Of a DNA stretch of 64,000 bases, positions 1 through 8,017 are shown piece by piece. Within the stretch, counting starts at the first letter, position 1, and each line of letters begins with the position of its first letter. Location: assembly GCF_006402735.1 (NCBI RefSeq), contig NZ_CP017174.1, forward strand, positions 1,925,001-1,989,000, read 5' to 3'. The stretch is from Myxococcus xanthus. GTDB taxonomy: Bacteria > Myxococcota > Myxococcia > Myxococcales > Myxococcaceae. The position numbers and the translations under genes were made by a program. Under the pieces are notes generated by a model. That model was given only the letters and a program-made list of their open reading frames with translations, made no database searches and was not told the origin of the DNA.

Positions 1-1
1 C

Positions 2-1651
2 GTCTGCACGCGGCTGAATGACGGTGCCCCGCTGGGTCCGCCCATGCCGCCCTTCGCGCGCTTCAACGTCACGCCGGGCACCATCTACTTCCTGCGTGAA
101 ATCACGCTGGTGGACACCGTCTTCGGCCAGCACACCGAATTCAACAACCGGCAGGCGCCCGCGACCTGGGCCCGCCGGCAGTCGCGCTTCAAGTCGCTCG
201 ACTGGAACGGGCTGACCATCGGCCAGGAGACCTGGCGGGACCGGGGCAGCGGCGCCTTCCAGCGCGAGACGTACTTCGAGAACGCCGCGTGGATGATTTC
301 CAACAATGACTCCTTCCTGGTGGAGGTGCTGGACTCGGATGGCAACGCGCGCGCGTCGCAGACCTACCTGCGCCGGGACTTCCTCTCGGAGAACGCCACC
401 ACCGGCCGCACGCGCGTGAGCTGGGCCGTGGACGGGCTGGCGCGGCCCCGCTTCCCGGATGATCCGGAACCGCAGCCGCCCGGCGTCGACCCCATCTACC
501 AGACGGTGGTGAAGGTCTCGGTGGCCAACGCCACCAACCCGTTCAAGTCCATCACCATGCCTGACATCTCCGGGGACGGCGCCATTCGCGTCACCTGGAG
601 CCTGATGCCTGAAGCGCCCTTCTACTTCCCGGTGACCTTCGTCCCGGAGCAGGAGCGTCCAGCCACCTGCTTCCGGCTGGGGCCGGATGGGCTCGCGACG
701 GACGAGCAGGTGCCCTGTGGTTTCGGACTGGAGCAGGCCGTGCGCATCCGCACGCCGCAGAACGGCCGCTACTACATGCCGGGTGAGACGGTGGACTTCA
801 TGGTGTCGCTGCGTGACGGCGACGGCAACGGCCTGCACTCGCGCGACCTGCTACCCACCTACAACGAGTACGTGAACGGCGACTCCAACGGGCTCGCCTA
901 CTTCAACGACTTCATGATCTTCACCTACCGGGACACGAGCAGCTCGGAGTCCGGTTTCAAGGTGGTGGGGCCGCTGCAGGACCTCCGCGTGGCCAACGGC
1001 ACCTACCAACTGCCGTACTTCTCCTATCCCGGCACGAGCGAACCGCGCTTCTTCGTGGAGCCCGGCCTGCCGTCCATCCTCCCTGGCTACGCGGACTCAC
1101 AGCCGCCCGCCCGCTACGCCGTCGCGCTGCCTCCGGACGCGAAGCCCGGTACCTATGCCATCGTCCTCAAGGGCCACCGCAGCTACATGGGCGAGCGTCT
1201 CAACCGGCTGGATCCCTTCTTCTTCCAGGTGGGCCAGGAGCAGAAGACGACCTATCCGGAGCGCATCGGCAACTGCCAGGTGTGCCACAACGGGACCAAC
1301 TCCCTGTCCAACGTGCACCACGGCATGGCCGTGGACCACGTGGAGCTCTGCAAGACGTGCCACTTCGAGCAGGCCGTGGGGCAGGTGTCGGACATCGTCC
1401 ACCGCATCCACGCCTCCTCCCGCAAGTACTCGCAGAACCGCGCGGACTGCACCCTGTGCCACCTGACGCGTGAGAGCACGCTGCGGCCCAGCCTCATGTC
1501 CTGCAACGGCTGCCACGTGCAGTCGCACGGCACGGAGTACTACGACCTGTACTTCGCGGAGATGCACGTGACGCCGAACGCGTATGGCAACTGCGCCAAC
1601 GCCTGCCACGCAGAGACGCCGCCCATGCAGCACATCCTTCCGCCCCAGTGA
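2..1651 (+). CDS. OmcA/MtrC-like multihaem c-type cytochrome (5' end outside window)
   Basis: The frame is open to the first base, so the N-terminus lies outside the window. The visible 549 residues are a long beta-rich region followed by a C-terminal haem cluster with four CxxCH motifs (nt 1274, 1349, 1448, 1502) and a fifth, spaced CX3CH (nt 1592-1609). Extra histidines such as HHG and HRIH could act as distal haem ligands. A beta domain preceding five haems is the layout of one half of the OmcA/MtrC outer-surface cytochromes, which pass electrons across the outer membrane. The signal peptide and any upstream haem domain cannot be seen. A lipoprotein gene follows 11 nt downstream, probably in the same operon. 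The multihaem call is firm; the electron-export role is inference. Confidence 0.85.
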   Translation, partial: VCTRLNDGAPLGPPMPPFARFNVTPGTIYFLREITLVDTVFGQHTEFNNRQAPATWARRQSRFKSLDWNGLTIGQETWRDRGSGAFQRETYFENAAWMISNNDSFLVEVLDSDGNARASQTYLRRDFLSENATTGRTRVSWAVDGLARPRFPDDPEPQPPGVDPIYQTVVKVSVANATNPFKSITMPDISGDGAIRVTWSLMPEAPFYFPVTFVPEQERPATCFRLGPDGLATDEQVPCGFGLEQAVRIRTPQNGRYYMPGETVDFMVSLRDGDGNGLHSRDLLPTYNEYVNGDSNGLAYFNDFMIFTYRDTSSSESGFKVVGPLQDLRVANGTYQLPYFSYPGTSEPRFFVEPGLPSILPGYADSQPPARYAVALPPDAKPGTYAIVLKGHRSYMGERLNRLDPFFFQVGQEQKTTYPERIGNCQVCHNGTNSLSNVHHGMAVDHVELCKTCHFEQAVGQVSDIVHRIHASSRKYSQNRADCTLCHLTRESTLRPSLMSCNGCHVQSHGTEYYDLYFAEMHVTPNAYGNCANACHAETPPMQHILPPQ

Positions 1652-1662
1652 GAACGACCGCC

Positions 1663-2751
1663 ATGAAGACCTCCCTGAGGGCTTTCGCAGTCACCTCCAG
1701 CCTTGCCTTGGCGTTCTCCGGTGGATGTTCGGGCAGCGACGGCCCGCCCACGTCCACCCCCGACGACGCATACACGGACTTGCCGGAGGCGAAGACCACC
1801 GTGTCGGGCATCGCCTTCGACCCGGAGGCGTTCTTCTTCTCGATGGCGACGTTCCCGGTGATGGACCCGGAGATGCCGCCTCCGCCGCCCTTCCTGTTCG
1901 AGAACATTCCCTACGTGTTCCGCTCCGCGCCGGTGGGCGCGCGGGTGAGCGTCGTGCGTGACGGGGTGTCGCTGGACTCCAGCGGGCCGGTGGCGCCCAA
2001 CGGCCTCTGGCAGGTGCGCGGCGTGCCGTCGGGCAACGAGACGGCGTACAAGCTGAAGGTGGAGCCGCCGCTGGAAGGCCTGGTGATGGGCGCGCCGCAG
2101 ATGTTCCCCGCGCCCCCCTTCGAACCCATCCCCGAGGCGACCTACTACCCCACGTCGACGCTGCGCCCCTTCACGGCGGGGCCTTCGTCCTGCCTCGTGC
2201 AGGTGGCCGGCGTGGTGGGTGACGCGGGCGCGCTGGCCGCGGTGGCGACGCTGCGCACGGACATGGGCATCCCCACCACGCCCGCGGACCTCGTGGACCC
2301 CACGCGGACGGGTGGGGTGGCGCTCGTCTGGGTGTACGCGCCGAGCGAGGCGTTCGACCTGTTCAACATCCCCGCGGACAGCATCGCGGCGGAGACGTCG
2401 GCGGGCTCGCTCTACGCCATCGAGTGGGCGCCGCCGGGCCTGTTCCCGGGCCAGTCCCCCCTGGGCTACTTCGCCACGCCCGAGGCGACGAGCTCACTGG
2501 GCTACTTCGCCGTCGTCCTGCCGCCGGGCACCACCGAGCCGGTGACGGTGAGCTTCGTGGACGAGGGCACCAGCCCTCCGGAGGAAGAGAGCCCCTTCCG
2601 CATCCGGCCCTGGAACGTCCCGCCGCTCACGCTGACGCCCGAACCCGGCGTGGGCTTCGCCCGGGTGCTCGCCGTTCCGTCCGTGACGCCGCCGTTCGAC
2701 CCGGACGCGGAGCCGGTGCCCGAGCCGGACCTGGGCTGGATGTGCCGGTGA
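1663..2751 (+). CDS. Secreted lipoprotein of unknown function, partner of the multihaem cytochrome
   Basis: 362 residues. The chosen ATG gives a signal peptide ending FSGGC with the lipid-attachment cysteine at residue 22; a GTG 15 nt upstream overlaps the cytochrome stop and is less likely. The mature protein begins with a Ser/Gly/Pro/Thr linker and then beta-rich sequence, including a proline run near residue 70. No catalytic motif or haem site is visible. The tight spacing (11 nt) behind the cytochrome gene implies co-transcription and perhaps a surface complex or a carboxypeptidase-regulatory-like beta domain, but no family is recognised with certainty. Confidence 0.8.
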   Translation: MKTSLRAFAVTSSLALAFSGGCSGSDGPPTSTPDDAYTDLPEAKTTVSGIAFDPEAFFFSMATFPVMDPEMPPPPPFLFENIPYVFRSAPVGARVSVVRDGVSLDSSGPVAPNGLWQVRGVPSGNETAYKLKVEPPLEGLVMGAPQMFPAPPFEPIPEATYYPTSTLRPFTAGPSSCLVQVAGVVGDAGALAAVATLRTDMGIPTTPADLVDPTRTGGVALVWVYAPSEAFDLFNIPADSIAAETSAGSLYAIEWAPPGLFPGQSPLGYFATPEATSSLGYFAVVLPPGTTEPVTVSFVDEGTSPPEEESPFRIRPWNVPPLTLTPEPGVGFARVLAVPSVTPPFDPDAEPVPEPDLGWMCR

Positions 2752-2755
2752 CGGC

Positions 2756-4036
2756 CTAGCGCCAGGGCTCCACGTAGAGCTGCCGGAAGCGAATGGAGGG
2801 CTGTCCGAAGGACACGGGCAGCGGGCCATGGTCCAGCTTCCGGCAGCCTCGCGTGGCGAAGAGGTTGCTCACGTCTTCGCCCACCGCGTCGATGGCTGCC
2901 AGGGCCTCCAGGCCATTGCCGCGCAGGATTCCCGGCGAGACACGGCGCCCCAGGTGGCCGTCGCGAATCTCGCGGGCCTCCACCACGTAGAAGCTGAAGT
3001 CGCCCGACAGCAGGTTCATGTGCCGGGGCGTGAGGTGCTGCACCAACAGCCCGTGGGGCACGTCCGCCATCAGCGTCTCCAGCCGGCCCTGGTGAGGCTC
3101 CACCCGGGTGTGGCCCATGCGGGCCAGGGGCGGATGCCGGTAGCTGACGCGGCGGCCGTGGCCATTGCAGCCCAGCCCCAGCACCGCGGCGCTTCGGGTG
3201 TCCACCAGCGGCGTGCCGACAATTCCCCCGCGCAGCAGCGGGACGGGCCTGGCGGCATGGCCTTCGTCATCCCAGGCGAAGGTGAGCGCACCGTGCGCAT
3301 CCGTCGGGTCATCGGACACGGAGACGTGCTCACCCGCGACGCGCTGGCCCCGCCGGTGCGCCAGGTAGGAGCCGCCGCGTGCGACGACATCGCCTTCCAG
3401 TGGATGGCCACACACCTCGTGGAAGAAGCACGCGGACGCGGCCCCGGGAGGGAACACGATGGGCAACGCGCCCGTGGGGCAGGGCTGCACGGGCGCGCTC
3501 TCTCGCAGCGCTCGCACCATGGCTTCCACCCGCGCGGACAGTGCTGGCAGGTCCGCCAGCAGCTGGTCCGTATCCGGGAAGGCCGAGCACCGCCAGGCGT
3601 CCACGCTGGTGCCGCCTTCCGTGTGGAAGGCCTTGAACTCCAGCAGGGCGTGTCGCTGCCGGTCCTCCGTCTGGCGGTCGTGTCCGTGGAACAGGGCCCC
3701 TCGGTCCACCTCGCGCAGCAGAATCTCCAGGTGCGAGGCCCCCGCGGCGCGAGCTGTCTCCACCAAGTGGAGGAGCGCCGCTTCCACGGCTTCGTCCGGT
3801 GCGGAGCGCAGGGGGGGGGGAGCGAGCAAGGACTCACCGCGTGCCGCGACCTCCGAGGGCAGTTCGCCGGGGGGCACCTTGTCGCCTGGCAGGTCCGCCC
3901 ACCGCCACTCCACGCCGCCCGCAAGGCTCCGGCACGAGGCCCAACCCTTTTCGGTCAGAGGCGCCTGGAGGCGGAGCCCCGAGCGGACGTGGACGGAATC
4001 GCGCACCTCACGCCGCTCCAAGAACCAGTCCGCCAT
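2756..4036 (-). CDS. tldD: TldD-type metallopeptidase
   Basis: 426 residues. The start is set by an AGGAGGAG ribosome site about 8 nt before the ATG at 4036. The HEVCGH sequence at residues 206-211, followed by LEGD, is the HExxxH zinc motif of TldD. The C-terminal GILRGNGLEAL and GGCRK-like regions also fit the family. In characterised systems TldD is the active subunit of the TldD/TldE heterodimer, which degrades unfolded or leader-peptide substrates such as microcin B17 precursor and CcdA. The partner gene tldE is divergent, starting 91 bp away, so the two probably share a promoter region. The substrate here is unknown. Confidence 0.9.
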   Translation of the reverse strand: MADWFLERREVRDSVHVRSGLRLQAPLTEKGWASCRSLAGGVEWRWADLPGDKVPPGELPSEVAARGESLLAPPPLRSAPDEAVEAALLHLVETARAAGASHLEILLREVDRGALFHGHDRQTEDRQRHALLEFKAFHTEGGTSVDAWRCSAFPDTDQLLADLPALSARVEAMVRALRESAPVQPCPTGALPIVFPPGAASACFFHEVCGHPLEGDVVARGGSYLAHRRGQRVAGEHVSVSDDPTDAHGALTFAWDDEGHAARPVPLLRGGIVGTPLVDTRSAAVLGLGCNGHGRRVSYRHPPLARMGHTRVEPHQGRLETLMADVPHGLLVQHLTPRHMNLLSGDFSFYVVEAREIRDGHLGRRVSPGILRGNGLEALAAIDAVGEDVSNLFATRGCRKLDHGPLPVSFGQPSIRFRQLYVEPWR

Positions 4037-4127
4037 GCAGGTGTCTCCTCCTGGGAATCCTATCACCAACCGCCAGGGACGCCGCGGTCACCACGCGCTC
4101 CGGCATGAGGCATGATGCGAAGTACTC

Positions 4128-5468
4128 GTGAGCACGGTGGATCCTCAGATGCCTGGAGTCGATGAGCGCACGTGCGCGGGCGTGGACCTGGTTGCGTTGA
4201 GGGACGCCGCTTGTTCGGCGGCCGTGAAGGGCGAGCTCTTCTTGTCCGCGGAGCGACGCCTCAATCTGGAACTCGAAGCGCGCACGGGTGCCTTCACCAC
4301 GAGCACCGGCGAGTCGCTGTGGGCGAGCGCGCGGGTCCAACGCGTGGACGGCGTGGGCATGAGCTCGCGCCATGTCAGCGCCCCCGGCGAGCTGTCCTCG
4401 TTGCTGGAGGGCGCTGCCGCTGCGGCGCCCATGGCCGGCGCGTTGCCGGAGCCGCTAGCGCCGGGGGCGGCCTCTTCCCCTGTGGCGTTGCCAGCGCTCT
4501 CACGGGTGCGGGCCCAGGCCTGGGCAGCGCGCGTGTCGAGCACGGTGGTGCCACGGACGGGCATTGTCCAGGCGCTGGTGCTCAGCCAGTCCGAGACATG
4601 GACGGCCCACGTGCTCGCGGGTGCATCCCGGGCGCACGTGGAATCGCGCGAGGAAGTCTTCGTGCGCTGCGAGACGGAGCGGGGCGCGGTGGTGGACGCG
4701 GTGGCGCTGGGGGCGGGGCAAGGCGCGCACGCCTTGGAGGCACTCCGCTCCCGCCTCGCGGAGGCCTTCGATGCGCTGGAAGGCCCCGTGGACGCGGTGG
4801 ACCCCGCGCTGCCGCTCGTGTTGCGCCCCGCCGTGGCGGCGCCCCTGGTGGCGGGGCTCGTGTGGATGCTTCGGGGAGACGTGGCCGCGGCGACGCCCGC
4901 GCTCGCGCGTGCCCTGGGACGCAAGCTGTTCCCGTCGGTACTTGGGCTCGAGGATGACGCGGCCCATCCGCAAGGCACACGCCGGCGTGCCTTGGACGAC
5001 GAGGGAATGCCGATGCACCCGGTGCGGCTGGTGGACGAAGGCCGGCTGAGTGGCTTCCTCCACACCGCGTCCACGGCGCCGAGGTTGGGTGGCGTCTCCA
5101 ACGGACGGGCGCTGCGTTCGATGCTCGCGGGCCCCACGCCCAACGCCCTCAACCCGTTCGTCATGCCCAGGGCCGACCCGCTCCCCGCGCACTACACGGA
5201 GCTCATCGCACGCGTGGAGACCTTCACCACCATGCCGCGTCCCGGCACCGTCACGTTGGTGGCGGGTGGTTGGGAGGTTCGCGACGGCCGTCGTGTGCGC
5301 CGCATCGCTCCGGTGGAACTGGAGCTCCCCGTGCTGGAAACCTTCCGCGCGCTGCGTGGCGTGGGGACGGACCTGACCTTCTTCCCCACCGCCGAGGGCT
5401 GTGGCACGCCGACGCTCGTCTTCCCGCCCCTGCTGTCGGGTGCCCAGGGAGGGCAGGCGGCCAGGTGA
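4128..5468 (+). CDS. tldE: TldE/PmbA-type partner of TldD
   Basis: 446 residues from a GTG start at 4128. The fold resembles TldD but there is no HExxxH zinc motif, as expected for TldE (PmbA), the non-metal subunit. Family-like stretches include the C-terminal GGVSNGRALRSMLAGPTPNALN region and an N-terminal domain rich in short alternating beta/alpha segments. It is divergent from tldD across a 91-bp gap holding both promoters. The divergent layout differs from the usual co-directional or unlinked arrangement. The assignment rests on neighbourhood plus overall similarity. Confidence 0.85.
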   Translation: MSTVDPQMPGVDERTCAGVDLVALRDAACSAAVKGELFLSAERRLNLELEARTGAFTTSTGESLWASARVQRVDGVGMSSRHVSAPGELSSLLEGAAAAAPMAGALPEPLAPGAASSPVALPALSRVRAQAWAARVSSTVVPRTGIVQALVLSQSETWTAHVLAGASRAHVESREEVFVRCETERGAVVDAVALGAGQGAHALEALRSRLAEAFDALEGPVDAVDPALPLVLRPAVAAPLVAGLVWMLRGDVAAATPALARALGRKLFPSVLGLEDDAAHPQGTRRRALDDEGMPMHPVRLVDEGRLSGFLHTASTAPRLGGVSNGRALRSMLAGPTPNALNPFVMPRADPLPAHYTELIARVETFTTMPRPGTVTLVAGGWEVRDGRRVRRIAPVELELPVLETFRALRGVGTDLTFFPTAEGCGTPTLVFPPLLSGAQGGQAAR

Positions 5469-5635
5469 TGTCCACGCCCCTGGGGGTGGAGCAGTACCAG
5501 CCAGGCGACGCCAGGCTGTCTGCCCAGCGGGCAGGACGCGCGCTGGCCCCGAATCCAGTGCATGCTGCGCGCACGACGCTGGGCCGCCGGTACGAGGCCC
5601 CAGGGCCAGGGAGGCGGCGTCACGGGAGGACACGG

Positions 5636-6280
5636 ATGTCGGGTCAGTCGCTGGCGGCGAAGATGCTGGAAGGGGCGCGGGAGTGGGCGAAGCGATTGCC
5701 GACCGCGCTCTCCAACGACATGGCGGTGGACGTGAGCCGCAGGCGGGTGCGCCTGTCGCATGCGCGCGTGGAGACCGTGGTGCGCCAGCTGCTCGCCCGG
5801 CTGAAGAACTTCGAGCTGCGGGAGTGGTCCGCGCGGGAGAACGTCTATGACGTCCGCTTCTCCGTGCACGGCTGGAAGCTGCGCGTGGAGACGGCGCTGG
5901 AGCGTGTGGAGATGGCCTCCGGGCGCTACCGGTTGTGGTTGAAGACGCCGGGCGTGGTGGAGCTGGAGGAGTCCCGCACGGCTTCGTCGCTGATGATGGG
6001 CGTGCTCCGCGCGGGGGCGGGCCGGGCCGCGATGCGGGTGTTGGCGGAGCGACTGCTTCCTCCCGGCATTCGTTGGGACGGTCAGGTGTTACAGGTGGAA
6101 GGGCCGTTGCCCGAAGAGGGCGTGCTGCCCGCCCGGCTGTTCGACTCGGCCTCCCTGGCCATGACCGCCGAGCATCAGTCCGAGGGCCTGTGGCTGGCCG
6201 CCGAGGCCTGGCCCGGGCTCATGGACCTGCTCCAGGTGGTGTTTGGCACGGAACTTCCGCGCACGCCCCCCGGCGCCTAG
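5636..6280 (+). CDS. Conserved-looking hypothetical protein
   Basis: 214 residues, no signal peptide, no membrane segment. The ATG at 5636 is preceded by GGGAGGA at a good distance. An open frame extends far upstream but overlaps tldE antiphase and has no ribosome site. The sequence contains alternating beta strands and amphipathic helices (for example LRVETALERVEM, GRYRLWLKTPGVVELEE), consistent with a small soluble alpha/beta lipid- or sterol-binding-like fold, but I do not recognise a family. It follows tldE co-directionally after 167 bp, so it may be independently transcribed. Confidence 0.75.
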   Translation: MSGQSLAAKMLEGAREWAKRLPTALSNDMAVDVSRRRVRLSHARVETVVRQLLARLKNFELREWSARENVYDVRFSVHGWKLRVETALERVEMASGRYRLWLKTPGVVELEESRTASSLMMGVLRAGAGRAAMRVLAERLLPPGIRWDGQVLQVEGPLPEEGVLPARLFDSASLAMTAEHQSEGLWLAAEAWPGLMDLLQVVFGTELPRTPPGA

Positions 6281-6631
6281 CGGGCCAGGCCAGGAAGTCA
6301 GCCCCCGGCTGCTCCTCGTTCCGGGAGGGCGGGGGGCCAGTGGCGTCCAGGAATGTGCCCTCCAGGGCGCTCCCCAGGGGCCGCGGGCACCCCCAGATTG
6401 AAGGAACGTCCGGCGTTGAAGGGGCGTCAGACGATTTTCGGGGCGTGGTACCACGAGTCAAGGGGCTGGAATTCTTCGGTTCTACGCCACGTTTCCTTCA
6501 CGCGGCGAACAGCCGGTGGAGATTCGGGGCCTTCCACATTCGACATTGGCCCCTCGACAGGCTAGAGGCTGCCTGTCTCGCTCTATGGGACGGGCCGCGG
6601 CCTCGCGCCGCACGCAGAAAGAAGAAGAAAC
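6281..6631. other. Intergenic region upstream of the cold-shock gene
   Basis: 351 bp without a convincing gene. It must hold the cold-shock promoter and probably a long 5' leader, as is usual for csp genes. A perfect 12-bp palindrome, CGTGGTACCACG, lies at 6443-6454. A GC-rich inverted stretch near 6311-6345 could end the preceding transcript. I could not place -35/-10 boxes with confidence. Confidence 0.5.
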
Positions 6632-6838
6632 ATGGCAACTGGCACCGTGAAATGGTTCAACGACGCGAAGGGCTTTGGCTTTATCGCCCAGGACGACGGT
6701 GGGGCCGACGTGTTCTGCCACCACACCGCTATCCAGACGGATGGCTTCCGTAGCTTGGCCGAAGGCCAGAAGGTGGAGTTCGAGACCCGGAAGGGCCCCA
6801 AGGGCCTTCAGGCCGAGAACGTCCGCGTAGTCGGCTGA
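6632..6838 (+). CDS. CspA-family cold-shock protein
   Basis: 68 residues, the normal length of a single cold-shock domain. RNP1 (KGFGFI, residues 14-19) and RNP2 (VFCHH, where VFVHH is usual) are both present, with the N-terminal TGTVKWFN typical of the family. It binds single-stranded RNA/DNA and acts as an RNA chaperone or transcription antiterminator in the cytoplasm. A purine-rich AGAAGAAGAAA precedes the ATG. The gene stands alone, closed by a strong terminator, so it is monocistronic. The Cys in RNP2 is a mild deviation. Confidence 0.97.
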   Translation: MATGTVKWFNDAKGFGFIAQDDGGADVFCHHTAIQTDGFRSLAEGQKVEFETRKGPKGLQAENVRVVG

Positions 6839-6859
6839 GAGCTCAGGCTCAGCACCATC

Positions 6860-6897
6860 AGCCCGGTCTCCTCACTGCGAGGCCGGGCTTTTGTTTT
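6860..6897 (+). terminator. Rho-independent terminator of the cold-shock gene
   Basis: AGCCCGGTCTC pairs with GAGGCCGGGCT (one G-T wobble) around a short loop and runs into TTTGTTTT. It begins 21 nt after the stop codon and is one of the clearest intrinsic terminators in the window. Confidence 0.9.
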
Positions 6898-6913
6898 CAG
6901 CGAGGGAGGCTCC

Positions 6914-7096
6914 ATGCAAGGAAGATCCACGAAGCGCCAGAAAGAGCAGGCGCGCAAGCAGCACCAGCAGGAGAAGAACGCGAAGCGCGAGGAGCGCAAG
7001 AAGGAGAAGTCCGAGCGCGGGCCGCGCCAGCCGGGTGAGGTCGACCCCGATATCGCGGACATCATTCCCGGTCCCCAGCCGCCGCTGGAGATTTGA
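6914..7096 (+). CDS. Small highly charged protein
   Basis: 60 residues. GAGGGAGG precedes the ATG by a few bases. The first 40 residues are almost entirely Lys, Arg, Glu and Gln and should form a single charged helix; the last 20 are acidic and proline-rich (DPDIADIIPGPQPP). No family is recognised. It could bind nucleic acid or ribosomes, given the basic helix and its position just after the cold-shock gene, but a terminator separates the two. Confidence 0.7.
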   Translation: MQGRSTKRQKEQARKQHQQEKNAKREERKKEKSERGPRQPGEVDPDIADIIPGPQPPLEI

Positions 7097-7234
7097 GCCC
7101 AATATCGTGCCGCCTGGGCTTGCCACGTGGTCAGTGGTGCCCAGGGCAACCTTCCGGGACGGCGCCCACGCCCCCGGGAGGACGCAGTATCCACTTCCCC
7201 TCACGTCAACGCAGCCAGCGCTCCTGTGCGGCCT

Positions 7235-7897
7235 TCACGGCCCGGCGGCGCGCAGCACCTCGGCGCGGGTGATGTGGTCCAGGCGGAAGTGGCGGCGCTC
7301 CCCGGTGGTGAGGTCCTCCCCGTCGACGCGTGTCTCGTGCCGGTTCATGATGACGGACATCACCCGCACGTCGCGGACCGTCTCCAGGAAGTTGCTGTCG
7401 ACGTAGGTGATGCGCAACGGCTGCTGCTCGAACCACGCTCGCTCCAACGCTTCACGGACGGGCTTCTTGCTCGGCAGTGACGGCACGCCGATGAACGCCA
7501 ACTCCCTCAGCCGGGTGAGCAGCTCGCGCTGGGCGGAGGTGGAGAGCGCCGCGCGCACCTTGTCCAGCGCCGACTCCAGCGTGCCCGCGAAGGGCATCAG
7601 CCGCATGTCGATGGCGAAGCGCCCCAGCGCGACGACGAGCGCCGCCTCGCGCGCGGTGAAGTTCACCGGCGGCAGGCTGTAGCTGCGATCCAACGCGTAG
7701 CCACCGCCACGGCCGCGCTCGGCGGACACCGGCATCGACGAGGCGCGCAGCGAATCCAGGTCCCGGTAGATGGTTCGCACCGTGACGCCGAACCGCTCGG
7801 CGAGGACTTCCGCGGTGACACCGGTACGGCGGCCCCGGAGGTATTCGGCGAGGGCGAAGAGACGCTCGGTGCGCTGCATGGAGAGGAAACCTGACAT
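7235..7897 (-). CDS. YafY-type HTH/WYL transcriptional regulator
   Basis: 220 residues from the ATG at 7897 (an internal ATG at 7879 is also possible). Residues 8-60 form a DeoR-like winged helix: RTERLFALAEYLRGRR then TAEVLAERFGVTVRTIYRDLDSL, the typical YafY signature. The C-terminal half has a short WYL-like region ending in RRHFRLDHI. WYL regulators bind nucleotide or single-stranded DNA signals and often control DNA-damage or phage-defence genes. Here the gene diverges from a family-B DNA polymerase across 120 bp, which makes that polymerase the obvious target. The WYL part is shorter than in most relatives. Confidence 0.88.
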   Translation of the reverse strand: MSGFLSMQRTERLFALAEYLRGRRTGVTAEVLAERFGVTVRTIYRDLDSLRASSMPVSAERGRGGGYALDRSYSLPPVNFTAREAALVVALGRFAIDMRLMPFAGTLESALDKVRAALSTSAQRELLTRLRELAFIGVPSLPSKKPVREALERAWFEQQPLRITYVDSNFLETVRDVRVMSVIMNRHETRVDGEDLTTGERRHFRLDHITRAEVLRAAGP

Positions 7898-8017
7898 ACC
7901 ACTGTCACACCTCTCCCTCAAGATGACGTGATGTCCCTGGAGCAACGTGCCTTGCATCCCACGCCGCGAGCGGCTTGCATCGCGCGCGTTCGCGGCACTT
8001 CCGCCCGGAGGGACTCC

